The notes under the pieces were generated by a model. The model was given only the letters and a program-made list of their open reading frames with translations, was not told the DNA's origin and did not search any database. Of a stretch of 64,000 nt of DNA, positions 16,911 through 26,300 are shown one piece after another. Within the stretch, counting starts at the first letter, position 1; every line of letters starts with the position of its first letter. The DNA is from Streptomyces sp. NBC_00440 (GTDB lineage Bacteria; Actinomycetota; Actinomycetes; Streptomycetales; Streptomycetaceae), in contig NZ_CP107921.1 in the NCBI RefSeq assembly GCF_036014215.1, forward strand, positions 977,501 through 1,041,500. The letters run 5' to 3'. The translations under genes and the position numbers were made by a program.

Positions 16911-18097
16911 GCGGCGACATAGCGGTCCTGGGTGCCGGGATGCACCCGTGGGGCAAGTGGGGGCGGAGCTTCGTCGAGTACGGGACCGCAGCGGCCCGTA
17001 CCGCGCTGGCGGACGCCGGGATCGACTGGCAGGACGTGCAGTCGGTGGTCGGCGCGGACACGGTGCGCTGCGGCTATCCCGGGTACGTGGCGGGGGCGAC
17101 CTTCGCGCGGGCGCTCGGGTGGCAGGGAGCGCGTGTCACCAGCGTGTACGCGGCCTGCGCCTCCGGGGCGCAGGCCATCAGCACGGCCAGGGCCCAGATC
17201 CTCGCCGGGATGGCGGATGTGGCGCTGGTGGTCGGCGCGGACTCCGCGCCGAAGGGGTTCTTCGCCCCTGCGGGCGGTGAGCGGCCCGACGACCCGGACT
17301 GGCTGCGGTTCCGGGTGCTGGGCGCCACCAACCCGGCGTACTTCGCGCTGTACGCCCGCCGCCGGATGGCCGTGCACGGCGACACCCTCGAAGACTTCGC
17401 ACGGGTGAAGGTCAAGAACGCGGCGGCGGGTGTGCTCAACCCCAGCGCCCGTTACCGCAGGCCGGTCAGTCTCGACGACGTGGCCGCGTCCCCGGTGGTC
17501 GCCGACCCGCTGCGGCTGCTCGACATCTGTGCGACCTCCGACGGCGCGGCCGCTCTCGTACTCACCAGCATGGCGTTCGCGCGCCGGCACGGGGTGGCCG
17601 ACCCCGTCCGTATCCGTGCGGTGTCCACCGTCACGCCGACCTACCCGAGGACCGTCCTCGACCTGCCGGACATCGCCACCGACTCGTCCACCGCAGTGGC
17701 GGCCCCCGCGGAGTCCTTCCGCGCCTCCATCGCACGGGCGGCGTACGAGGAAGCGGGCATCGGCCCCGAGGACATCTCGCTGGCCGAGGTCTACGACCTG
17801 TCGACCGCCCTGGAGCTGGAGTGGTACGAGGACATCGGGCTCTGCGCACCGGGCGAGGGCGCGAAGCTCGTACGGGAGGGTGCCACCGCGCTCGGCGGGC
17901 GCATACCGGTCAACACCAGCGGCGGTCTGGCCTCCTTCGGTGAGGCGGTGCCCGCCCAGGCCATCGCGCAGGTCTGCGAAGTGACCTGGCAGCTGCGCGG
18001 CCGGGCCGGCACGCGTCAGGTGCCGGGGGCGCGGGCCGCGATCACCGCCAACCAGGGGCTGTTCGGGCACGGATCGTCGGTGATCGCCGTCCGCTGA
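16907..18097 (+). CDS. thiolase-like lipid-transfer protein (SCP-x type)
   Basis: A 396-residue thiolase-fold protein. The active-site cysteine is in YAACASGAQAIST (about residue 85), with the C-terminal motifs NTSGGLASFGEAVPA and NQGLFGHGSS. Relatives cleave or condense beta-ketoacyl- or steroid-side-chain-CoA thioesters, and some act as retro-aldolases with a DUF35 partner. ATG 16907 is preceded by CCGGAGG. It overlaps the DUF35 gene by 4 bases, so the two products are probably one complex. The exact substrate is unknown. Confidence 0.9.
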   Translation: MSGDIAVLGAGMHPWGKWGRSFVEYGTAAARTALADAGIDWQDVQSVVGADTVRCGYPGYVAGATFARALGWQGARVTSVYAACASGAQAISTARAQILAGMADVALVVGADSAPKGFFAPAGGERPDDPDWLRFRVLGATNPAYFALYARRRMAVHGDTLEDFARVKVKNAAAGVLNPSARYRRPVSLDDVAASPVVADPLRLLDICATSDGAAALVLTSMAFARRHGVADPVRIRAVSTVTPTYPRTVLDLPDIATDSSTAVAAPAESFRASIARAAYEEAGIGPEDISLAEVYDLSTALELEWYEDIGLCAPGEGAKLVREGATALGGRIPVNTSGGLASFGEAVPAQAIAQVCEVTWQLRGRAGTRQVPGARAAITANQGLFGHGSSVIAVR

Positions 18098-18176
18098 GCG
18101 GCTGTCGTGCTGAAACCAGGACGGAACCAGGACGGAACCAGCTGAACCAGAACTGGACCGGGCCGGGGCGTACGGC

Positions 18177-18782
18177 TCAGGTGACGGCGTGCGCGCGGGC
18201 TCCGGAGGCGAGGGCCATGGCGTGCTCCACGACGGCCACCAGGACCTCCTTGACCGTCTCGCGCTCCCGCGCGTCACACATCAGGACGGGCACTTCGGGG
18301 TCGAGGTCGAGCGCCGACCGTACGGTCTCCCCCGGGTAACGGTCCGCATCGTCGAAGCAGTTGACCGCCACGGTGAACGGGATGGAGCGCCGCTCGAAGT
18401 AGTCGACGGCCGCGAAGCAGTCCTCTAAGCGGCGGGTGTCGGCGAGGACGACCGCTCCCAGCGCGCCCTGCGCCAGCTCGTCCCAGAGGAACCAGAAGCG
18501 GTCCTGGCCCGGTGTGCCGAACAGATAGAGGACGAGGTCCTCCTTGAGCGTGATGCGGCCGAAGTCCATGGCGACCGTGGTGGTGGTCTTCTGCTCCACA
18601 CCGTCGGTGGAGTCCACCGGGCGGCCCGCCTCGCTCAGGGTCTCCTCGGTGCGCAGCGGTCTGATCTCGCTGACCGCGCCCACCAGGGTGGTCTTCCCCA
18701 CGCCGAAGCCGCCCGCCACCAGGATCTTGAGGGTCACCGGCTCGACGAACTGCTGGTTGCGGCTAGAGCGCCCGAAGGCCAT
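18177..18782 (-). CDS. cvnD: conservon GTPase-like protein CvnD
   Basis: A 201-residue small GTP-binding protein of the type found as the fourth member of Streptomyces conservons. The P-loop is GGFGVGKTTLVGAVSE (about residues 24-39), the G3-like segment LYLFGTPGQDRFWFLWDEL and the G4-like NCFDDA. It is proposed to work with CvnA-C as a membrane-associated signalling assembly resembling eukaryotic G-protein systems. It overlaps the DUF742 gene by 20 bases. Numbering of the conservon is not assigned. Confidence 0.92.
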   Translation of the reverse strand: MAFGRSSRNQQFVEPVTLKILVAGGFGVGKTTLVGAVSEIRPLRTEETLSEAGRPVDSTDGVEQKTTTTVAMDFGRITLKEDLVLYLFGTPGQDRFWFLWDELAQGALGAVVLADTRRLEDCFAAVDYFERRSIPFTVAVNCFDDADRYPGETVRSALDLDPEVPVLMCDARERETVKEVLVAVVEHAMALASGARAHAVT

Positions 18783-19161
18783 TGATTACCTCGCGAAGAA
18801 TGCTGACGTCCGGCAGTTCCGCCGGCGGTACTGGCTGGGTGACACGGACGAGTTCGTCGTCGACGAGGTCGCCGACCAGGACCCGCACCACCCCTACGGG
18901 CAGGTCGAAGTCGGCGGCGAGTTCGGCGATGGACTGCGGTGCGGTGCTGCACCGTTCGACGATGTCCACATGCTCGGGCGAGAGCGTCTGGTCCCTGCCC
19001 GTATCCTCGGCGGCCGGCTCGGGGATGACCAGCGCGATCAGGTCGAGGCGGTGGCCGCCGTCCGAGCCGGTACGGCCGCGCGTCATGGCGTACGGCCGGA
19101 CCACGGGGCCCGCGTCGTCGTCGAACCAGTGGTGCGCCGGTGGCCGGCCCGCGTCGCTCAT
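18763..19161 (-). CDS. cvnC: conservon DUF742 protein CvnC
   Basis: A 132-residue DUF742 protein with a winged-helix-like core (IVERCSTAPQSIAELAADF; VRVLVGDLVDDELV) and the typical VVRPYAMTRGRT near residue 20. CvnC proteins bridge CvnB and CvnD in conservons. The start ATG 19161 is preceded by GGAGGGTGAGGAG. It overlaps cvnD downstream and lies 10 bases from cvnB upstream. Confidence 0.93.
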   Translation of the reverse strand: MSDAGRPPAHHWFDDDAGPVVRPYAMTRGRTGSDGGHRLDLIALVIPEPAAEDTGRDQTLSPEHVDIVERCSTAPQSIAELAADFDLPVGVVRVLVGDLVDDELVRVTQPVPPAELPDVSILREVINGLRAL

Positions 19162-19171
19162 GGCGTTCTCC

Positions 19172-19609
19172 TCACCCTCCTGCGGTGAGCCCGCTCCGCG
19201 GGGCCGTCGCGAGGTGGGCGCCGACCCGCTTCACCATCAGCGTCATCTCGTACGCCACCAGGCCGACGTCGGAGTCCGCGTCGGACAGCACGGCCAGGCA
19301 GCTGCCGTCGCCGGCCGCCGTGATGAAGAGGAAGGCCTCGTCCAGCTCCACCACGGTCTGGCGGACCTTGCCGGCCTCGAAGTGGCGTCCGACGCCCTTG
19401 GCCAGGCTGTGGAAGCCGGAGGCGACGGCCGCCAGGTGCTCGCCGTCCTCCCGGGTCAGGTCCTTCGAAGTGCCGGTCGCCAGGCCGTCTCCCGAGAGGA
19501 CCAGCGCCTTGCGGATGCTGCCGACCCGGTCGACGAGCTCGTCGAGGAGCCAGTTGAGCTCGCCGGGGCCCCCTGCGGCGTTATGTGCTGCTGCGTTCGG
19601 TACGGTCAT
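19172..19609 (-). CDS. cvnB: conservon roadblock/LC7-domain protein CvnB
   Basis: A 145-residue roadblock/LC7 protein (LNWLLDELVDRVGSIRKALVLS at the start of the domain; GSCLAVLSDADSDVGLVAYEM at its end). In conservons it is thought to regulate the CvnD GTPase in the way MglB acts on MglA. GGAGGGG precedes ATG 19609, and ATGA overlaps the stop of cvnA. Confidence 0.94.
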   Translation of the reverse strand: MTVPNAAAHNAAGGPGELNWLLDELVDRVGSIRKALVLSGDGLATGTSKDLTREDGEHLAAVASGFHSLAKGVGRHFEAGKVRQTVVELDEAFLFITAAGDGSCLAVLSDADSDVGLVAYEMTLMVKRVGAHLATAPRSGLTAGG

Positions 19610-22404
19610 CGACCGGTCCCCTCCGATGTGGTTCCTGGTGCTGTGTCGGCCGGTCCGGTGCCGACTGCGGCTGATTCTGCCGAGTCCTGTGCGGAGTTGT
19701 CGCGGCGGCCCCGCTGCCAGCCACGCTGGAGCGATGCCATCCGGCTGCGTACCTCGTCCGCGTCGCGTTCGTCGTCGTCGTCCGCGGCATCCGGCTCGAC
19801 TGCGGGCACACCCCTCAGCTGCGGGGCCAGATTCGCCTGGCGCACCCGGCGCGGCAACCCGCCGGGGCCTGCCACCGGGGGGCCGGTACGCGGGGGCTGG
19901 GGCTGCGGGGGCCGGGACTGTGGGCGGTCCGACTGTGGGCGGTCGGTCTCAGCCCTCGACGGTTCGGCCCGGCGCGGTTCGGTCCGGCGCTGCGGGAGTT
20001 CGGTCCGGCGCGGTTCGGCCCGCCGGGGCTCGCGCTGCGGGAGTTCGGTCCGCCGGGGCTCGGTCCGCGACGGTTCGGTCCGTGACGGTTCCGGGATGTC
20101 GACCCTGCGCCCGTGGTCCGAGACCAGAGTCGGCTGTCCGGGTTTGCGGCGCCGGGGCAGTCCGACCGGGCCTGCGGGACGTGTCGCGCTCTGCGGCGCC
20201 GCTCCTTCGTCGGGGGTCTGCTGGTGCTGGTCGGGCGCCGGGGCCACTGCGCGGTTGCGGAAGATCCCGCCCGGCACGCTGTCCTCGTCGTCCAGGTCCG
20301 CCGTGTCGTCGAAGGTCAACGCGTCGACGGGCGGCTCCAGTTCGACCGGCCCGTCGATCACGGACACCGGTGTACGACCCGCGGCCGGCACCGGCGCGAG
20401 CCCGGAGCGCGATCCGGACCGGTGGGCGGACCGGCGGTCGGAGCGGAATCCGGCGCCATCGGCCCCGGATCCGGCGGCCGTGCCGTCGGCGTCCGGGGCA
20501 TCGGTGTCCGGAGCATCGGTGAGCAGCGCCACCGGGATGAAGATGACGGCGGTGGTGCCGCCGTACGGTGAGGGCTGGAGCGAGACCCGCACGTTCTGCC
20601 GCTGCGCGAGCCTGCTCACCACGAAGAGGCCGAGGCGGTCGGTGTCCGACAGCTCGAACTCGGGGGTCTCGGCGAGACGGAGGTTGGCGTCGAGCAGCGC
20701 GTCGGGCGCGATCCCGAGTCCGCGGTCGTGGATCTCCAGGGTGAAGCCGTTGGCGACCCGCTCGCCCAGCACCTGCACCGCCGTGTGCGGAGGTGAGAAC
20801 ACCGTGGCGTTCTCCAGGAGTTCGGCGATGAGGTGCGTGAGGTCGGCGACGGCCGGGCCGCCGACCCCGATCCTCGGCAGCCGCCGTACCTCGACCCGCT
20901 CGTAGTCCTCGACCTCAGCGACCGCCGCGCGTACCACGTCCATCAGCTGGACCGGCTTGCGCCACTGCCGGGACGGGGAAGCTCCGGAGAGGATCACCAG
21001 GCCCTCGGCGTGCCGCCGCATCCGGGTGGTGAGGTGGTCGAGCCGGAACAGGTCGGCGAGTTCCTCGGTGTCCTCCGTACGGCGCTCCATGGCGTCCAGC
21101 AGCGTCAGCTGGCGGTGCAGCAGGACCTGGTTGCGGCGGGCCAGGTTGACGAAGACGTCGGAGACCCCGCGGCGCAGGTCCGCCTGGCGCACGGCTGCTT
21201 CGACGGCGGCCCGCTGGACGGTGTTGAGGGCCAGGCCGACCTGGCCGACCTCGTCCTTCGCGTACTCCAGGCGCGGCGCCTCGGTGTCGATGTCGACCTG
21301 CTCCCCGGCGGCGAGCCGGCGCATCACAGCGGGCAGCCGCACCCCGGAGACCTCATGGGCCTCCTTGCGCAGCCGGCTGAGGTCGCGGATCAGTTCACGC
21401 CCGATGCGCACGGACACCACCAGGGACACCAGCAGTCCGCCGATGCCGAGCAGCGCGGCGATCGCGGCCTTGGCGAAGACGCCGACGGCGGCGGGCCTCA
21501 CCCGGCCCAGGAAGTCCTTGCGGGCGTCGGTTGCCAGCGTGTCGAGATGGCTGAGCGTGCGGTCGGCGTCCGTGCTCCAGCGGGACGCTGATCCGGTGAT
21601 GGTGGAGCTGCCGGGGTTCTTGTCGATTGCCGTGGATTCGGCGGTGCGTACCGGGATGGTCGCGGGTCCGCTCCAGTAGGCGTTGAACGCGTCGCTCGCC
21701 CCGCCCGGCAGCGAGGGCAGGCTGACCGTGTAGTACATCTTGCGGGCGGTGACGAGGTCCGAGATGTCACGCAGGTCCCTGGAGTCGAGCCGTCCGGATG
21801 TCAGGGCGGAGCCGAGGAGCGCGTCCTCCCGCGAGAGGGACTCACGGGCCCGGGTGACACCGACGAGGCCGCGCGCCTCCTTGTCGAGGCCGGAGTTCTG
21901 CAGGGTGGGCAGGCCGGCCAGGAAGTCGAGCGCCTGGTCGCAGAGCCGGTTGTACTGGTCGTACGCCTCGCGGCGGGTCACCTCGTGGTCGCCGGCGTTC
22001 TGCCGCAGCGAGCCGAGTCCGGCGAACCCGTCCAGCACCGTACGCAGCTGCCGTTCGGAGTTCCCGCCCAGCGCGGAACGGGCGTCGCTCCGCGCTGCGC
22101 CACGGCGCAGCTGGGCGACGGCCGCATCGGTGTCGGCGCGCTGGGTGCGCAGTTCGGACTGGATGTCCGAGGCTCCCGGATCGACCAGCTGGCGCAGGGT
22201 CAGGGAACGTTCCTTCTCGACCGACTGGAGGGAAGCGGTGAGCGGGTGCGCCACGCTCTTGTAGACGGTTCCCGTGCGCATCAGTTGCAGGGCGTCCCGG
22301 CCGGTGACGTAGACGGAGAACGTCCAGATCGCCGTCAACGCGACAAGTGGGACCAGCAACAGCGCCACGATCTTCCTGCGGATGGACTTCCCGCGAAAGC
22401 GCAT
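19606..22404 (-). CDS. cvnA: conservon sensor histidine kinase-like protein CvnA
   Basis: A 932-residue membrane sensor. An N-terminal membrane segment (LLLVPLVALTAIWTFSVYV) and a second one near residue 330 flank an extracytoplasmic NIT-like helical sensing domain. A HAMP-like linker, dimerisation helices and a HATPase domain follow (ENATVFSPPHTAVQVL; HDRGLGIAPDAL; LGLFVVSRLAQRQ). The C-terminal about 250 residues are disordered and Pro/Arg-rich with repeats. Start ATG 22404 is preceded by GGGGGAGG. It heads the cvnABCD operon. Confidence 0.93.
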   Translation of the reverse strand: MRFRGKSIRRKIVALLLVPLVALTAIWTFSVYVTGRDALQLMRTGTVYKSVAHPLTASLQSVEKERSLTLRQLVDPGASDIQSELRTQRADTDAAVAQLRRGAARSDARSALGGNSERQLRTVLDGFAGLGSLRQNAGDHEVTRREAYDQYNRLCDQALDFLAGLPTLQNSGLDKEARGLVGVTRARESLSREDALLGSALTSGRLDSRDLRDISDLVTARKMYYTVSLPSLPGGASDAFNAYWSGPATIPVRTAESTAIDKNPGSSTITGSASRWSTDADRTLSHLDTLATDARKDFLGRVRPAAVGVFAKAAIAALLGIGGLLVSLVVSVRIGRELIRDLSRLRKEAHEVSGVRLPAVMRRLAAGEQVDIDTEAPRLEYAKDEVGQVGLALNTVQRAAVEAAVRQADLRRGVSDVFVNLARRNQVLLHRQLTLLDAMERRTEDTEELADLFRLDHLTTRMRRHAEGLVILSGASPSRQWRKPVQLMDVVRAAVAEVEDYERVEVRRLPRIGVGGPAVADLTHLIAELLENATVFSPPHTAVQVLGERVANGFTLEIHDRGLGIAPDALLDANLRLAETPEFELSDTDRLGLFVVSRLAQRQNVRVSLQPSPYGGTTAVIFIPVALLTDAPDTDAPDADGTAAGSGADGAGFRSDRRSAHRSGSRSGLAPVPAAGRTPVSVIDGPVELEPPVDALTFDDTADLDDEDSVPGGIFRNRAVAPAPDQHQQTPDEGAAPQSATRPAGPVGLPRRRKPGQPTLVSDHGRRVDIPEPSRTEPSRTEPRRTELPQREPRRAEPRRTELPQRRTEPRRAEPSRAETDRPQSDRPQSRPPQPQPPRTGPPVAGPGGLPRRVRQANLAPQLRGVPAVEPDAADDDDERDADEVRSRMASLQRGWQRGRRDNSAQDSAESAAVGTGPADTAPGTTSEGTGR
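19918..20092. repeat. degenerate 15-base repeats inside cvnA
   Basis: Within the 3' third of cvnA, degenerate units such as GGTTCGGTCCGGCGC recur over 19958-20092, and a 15-base unit ACTGTGGGCGGTCCG occurs in tandem just upstream (19918-19947). They encode Arg/Glu/Pro repeats (RRTEP, RRAEP) in the disordered tail. The period is a multiple of three, so copy number can change without frameshift. Confidence 0.65.
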
Positions 22405-22781
22405 GGCCTCCCCCAGCTCAACCCCGCCCGGCGGGGGTGGTGTTCCGTCAACAAACGGCGTGAGCCTACTACTGCCGCACAAGCAACTCGAAGGGACGTC
22501 CGGACTATTTTCGGCCGCCCGTAGGGGAGTTGATCATGCCATGTCCTGGTATCCCAGCAGATCGTCTTCCCTGATCCGGTCAGATAACCCTGACAGGACA
22601 GCACTTTCCACACCTTCTCAGATGGCTGGAATTCTATGGGTTGCGGGAATCTTTGACGGCAGTTCTTCGTCCTTCCGTACGAGGGGCGCACCACGGGCGG
22701 GGACGCTTGAACCGACCCAAGCCGGGCATCCGTTCTGGAGTCGGACAGCGCCGAGGCGTGAAGGTCGAGGGTGAAGAGAGC
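22405..22781. other. divergent promoter region between cvnA and the membrane gene
   Basis: About 375 bases with no gene. On the minus strand TAGAAT (22636-22631) is a fair -10 for cvnA, without a good -35. On the plus strand TTGACG near 22660 could serve the small membrane gene. The region is a little AT-richer than its surroundings. Confidence 0.3.
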
Positions 22782-23210
22782 ATGACCATCGAAGAGGGCG
22801 AGGCCCCCCTGCGGACGCTGTGGGTCGAGGAGCCGGTCGGACGGTACCGGCTGCCGGATCCGGTGCGCGGAAGCGCGGTGCGTGCCGTGCTCATCGTGTC
22901 CGTGACGCTGATCCAGGCGGTGACGGCCTTCCTCTCCACCGTGGCGGGCTCCTGGCTGGCCTTCCCGATGGTGCTGAGCAGTGTGGCGAGTACGGTCGTC
23001 GCGACCTGGGCGGTGCTGGACGTCTGGATCACCCGGCAGGTGTGGAACCAGCGCCATGGTGTGACGTCCGTTCCCAGCAGCACCGCCCGCCGACTCCGCA
23101 AGGAGCGGCGGGCGGCCCGGCGTTCGGCGCGGCGTTCGGCCCCTCGGCAGGAGGGGGACGCCGAGCGGATACGTACGAAACGCTCCGCCCGGCTGTCGCC
23201 CCAGCCCTGA
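22782..23210 (+). CDS. small two-helix membrane protein, unknown function
   Basis: A 142-residue protein. Two hydrophobic segments lie near residues 32-75 (VRAVLIVSVTLIQAVTAF; SWLAFPMVLSSVASTVV), followed by a very basic tail rich in RRSARRSA-type repeats. ATG 22782 has GAAGAGAG upstream. The family is not recognised. Its stop codon TGA lies in the first unit of a 15-base tandem repeat, and it converges on the SMC-like gene. Confidence 0.7.
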   Translation: MTIEEGEAPLRTLWVEEPVGRYRLPDPVRGSAVRAVLIVSVTLIQAVTAFLSTVAGSWLAFPMVLSSVASTVVATWAVLDVWITRQVWNQRHGVTSVPSSTARRLRKERRAARRSARRSAPRQEGDAERIRTKRSARLSPQP

Positions 23211-23295
23211 GCCGGCCGGTCCTGAACCAGCCGGCCCTGAGCCGAACCGCCCTGAACCGGCAGGCCCTGAGCCGAACCGCCCTGAGCCGGCCCGG
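23206..23295. repeat. six tandem 15-base units at the convergent gene junction
   Basis: Six contiguous 15-base units of the form CCTGARCCRRMMSGS occupy exactly 23206-23295; units at 23236 and 23266 are identical (CCTGAGCCGAACCGC). The first unit includes the stop codon of the membrane gene, so each unit carries an in-frame TGA at a period of five codons. Confidence 0.9.
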
Positions 23296-23297
23296 AG

Positions 23298-23351
23298 GGC
23301 CAGGACGACTGAGACGGCCAGGACGGCTGAGACGGCTGAGACGGCTAGGAC
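23298..23351. repeat. six tandem 9-base units reaching the SMC-like gene stop
   Basis: Six 9-base units (GGCCAGGAC, GACTGAGAC, GGCCAGGAC, GGCTGAGAC, GGCTGAGAC, GGCTAGGAC) follow directly on the 15-base array. The last unit covers the stop codon of the SMC-like gene. No separate hairpin terminator is obvious between the two genes. Confidence 0.88.
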
Positions 23352-26300
23352 GGCTGGGCGCTCTGTGCCGCCTGGGCCCGTTTGAACATCCGGGTCGCGG
23401 TGATCTCGCCGTGCACCTGCTCCCCACCGGGGTCCTGCTGCGGGAGACCCGGCCGCAGATGCTCCTCCACGCTGATGTACTTCAGCCCCGCCCTGAGATC
23501 CGCGTCATTGCGCAACCTGATGACCAGCGGGAATTCGGCGAGCGCCGTGGTGTCGAAAAGCCCCGTCGTATAGAGCAGCTGGACGCCGAGAGCATCGGAG
23601 ACGGCGCGCTGGAGCTCCAGCAGATAGGTGGCGTTCGCCCGGCCGATCGGGTTGTCGAGGAAGAGCGTGCCCGCGTGCCGGTGCCTGTCCCGGCCACGGT
23701 CGTTGCTGCGCAGGGCGGCCATCGTGCAGTAGAGGGCGATGGCCGCGGTGAGCAGCTGTCCGCCGGAGAACACATCTCCCATCTGCCCCACCGGGACCCG
23801 CTCGGCCCGGAGCACCGCGTCCGGCTTGAGGATCTCGACGGCCACGCCCCTGGGTTCGAGCGCCGCCTGGACGGCCCGCAGCAGCAGTGACATCCCGTCC
23901 CTGCGCAGATCGGAGTTCTTCTTCAGGGCCGCCCTGGTCGCCTCGTCGACGACCTCACCGAGCCGTTCGGCAAGGGTGGCCTGGTCGGGCTCCTCGAAAC
24001 GGATGCGCAGGAACTCCTGGCCCGACCACTCCCCGAGGCCTTCGGGCAGCCGGGAGAGCCGCTGGGCGGAGCGCAGTGTGGTGAGCGCGGACTCCACCAG
24101 GCCGCGCAGCCGGTCGACGATCGAGTCCCGGTTGCGCTCCAGCTGCTCCAGTTCGTCGGTGAGCACCCGCAGCCGGGGCGCGAAGGCCGCCGCCCACTTC
24201 TCGGCGTGCTCCGGGAGCGCGGCGGCGGGCAGTTCACGGATCTGCTGGCGTGCCGGGGTGCGGACCTGCTCGTAGCGGGTGGCGTTGGCATGCCGTACGA
24301 GGATGTCACTCGCCTCCCGCACGGCCGACTCGGCCGCCGACAGGTCGCCGGCGCAGGCACGCAGTGAGCGGCGGGCCTCAGCTGCCGACTCCCTGGCCTC
24401 CTCCTGGCTGCCGGGATACGGCTCGGGCGGCGCGGATTCGGCGCCCTCGTCGTCCTGGTGCGGGTCGCGGAGCAGGTCCCGCAGCAGGGCGGCCGACTCG
24501 TCGAATCCGCCCGCCGCGTCCTCCGACGCCCGGTGGGCGCGCAGCAGTTCGGCGTGGGCCGCGCGGGAGGTCTCCAACGCGTCGGTGCGGGAGCCCAGTT
24601 CTGCCGTGGCGGTCCGCAGCAGGGTCTGTGCGGCGTCCGCGTCGGCCGGTACCAGTGCGTCGGGCAGCTCGGTGTGGGCGTCCGCACCGTCCGCGGGCGC
24701 GAGCCGTTCGGCCTCGCCGCGCAGCCGGCCGAGCTGTTCGCTGGCGGTCGACGCGCGTGTCTCCAGCATCTGGACGAGCGACTCCGCGCGGGCCGCGGCT
24801 GCCTGCCGGGACGGGCCGTCGGCGCCGTCGGTCGATTCGAGCAGCTGGGAGGCGCGGGTACGGACCTTGTTGGAGAGCCGGTCGAGCTCGGCGCGGGCCG
24901 CGCTCTCGTCGCTCTCGGCCCTGGCCTGTTCGGCCCGGAGGTCGGCTCCGACGCCGACCTTCTCGTACAGCTGCGATGCGGCACGGTAGGCCTCCCGCAG
25001 GGCCGGCAGTGCGGAGCGCTGTGCGCCCGCTTCCGGTTCGGGCAGGTCCTCGGGCACTCCGGCGATTTCGGACCGTTCGGCCCGCAGCGCGCGGGCGGTG
25101 CGGCGCGCGTCGTCGGCGGCCCGCTGGGCGGCCCTGCGGTCCTCGTCGGCGGCCCTGGCACGCTCCAGGCAGGCCGCGGCCCGGGTTTCCGACTCGGCCG
25201 CCTCGTCGCCCAGTTCGCGCAGGGTGACCTGCCAGCCCGCCCGTTCGCGGAGCCGGAAGGCCAGTCCGGAGAGCGCGTCGGCCACTCGCCGGGCGCGCTG
25301 TGCGGCGTCCTGGCGTTCGTCGCGCACCCGGGCGGCGTCGGCGGCAGCCTCGTCCGCCTCGGCCCGGGCCGTACGGGCTTCCTCAAGTGCGGCGGTGGCG
25401 GTCCCGGCCGCTTCCTCCGCGCTGCTCGCGGCAGCGGCCAGTTCGTCGAGCGTCCCGGGCGGGCAGGCGGACCGCCAGGAGCCGAGCCGGGCGGCGAGCG
25501 TCCGGTCGCCGCCCAGCCGGGCAGCGAGCGTGCGGATCTCCTCGTCGCGCCGGCCCGCACGGGAGCGCAGCGCCTGCCGTTCCTCGTCGGCGGCGTGCTC
25601 GTCGTGCATGGCCGGGTTCGGCGGTACGAGGAACACGTCACCGTCGCCTGTTCCGGACGGGCCGGGGCCCGGTACCGGTGCCAGCAGCGCGGACGCGGTG
25701 CCGACGGCGACCGCGGAGCGCGGGAGCAGGGCGGCCCCGCTCAGCACGGAGCGGGCCCGGCTGTGTGCGGCCGGGTCGGTGATCACCACACCGTCGACCA
25801 GCTCCGGGCGGGCGGCCAGCACCGCCGCGTGGTCGGCGGGGTCCACCGCCTGGGCGAGATAGCGCCAGCCGGGCAGTGCGGGGATACCGTGCTCGCCCAG
25901 GAATTCGACGGTGGCAAGGACATCGGGTCCCGGCGGCAGCAGCCCACCGTCACCCAGTGCGCCGAGGATGCGGGAGTCGTCCGCGGCGGCGGTGCGCAGC
26001 TCGAAGAGCTGGCGTTCGGCCGATGCGACGCCCCCGTCGAGAAGTTCCTTGAGCTCTTCCGCGTTGCGGTCCAGCTCGGCTGCGGTGAGCCGGCCGCTGG
26101 TCAGGGTGCCGGCATGACTCTCCGGTGCGCGGGCGGCTGCGGCGGCCTGTGCGTCCTGCGGCCCGGCGGTTCCGGAGGCCCCTGCCCCGGTCTCGTCGGC
26201 CTGGCCTGCGCCGGTCCCTCTCCGGGGCCGGTCCGCTTCCTGCGGCGTGGATCCGCTGCGGGGCTGGGGCAGCCCCGCAGTCGTGACCGATGCCGGTGTT

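Noticed and set aside
18114..18135. Two tandem copies of AACCAGGACGG after the thiolase gene
   Set aside because: Only two short units; too little to call a repeat element.
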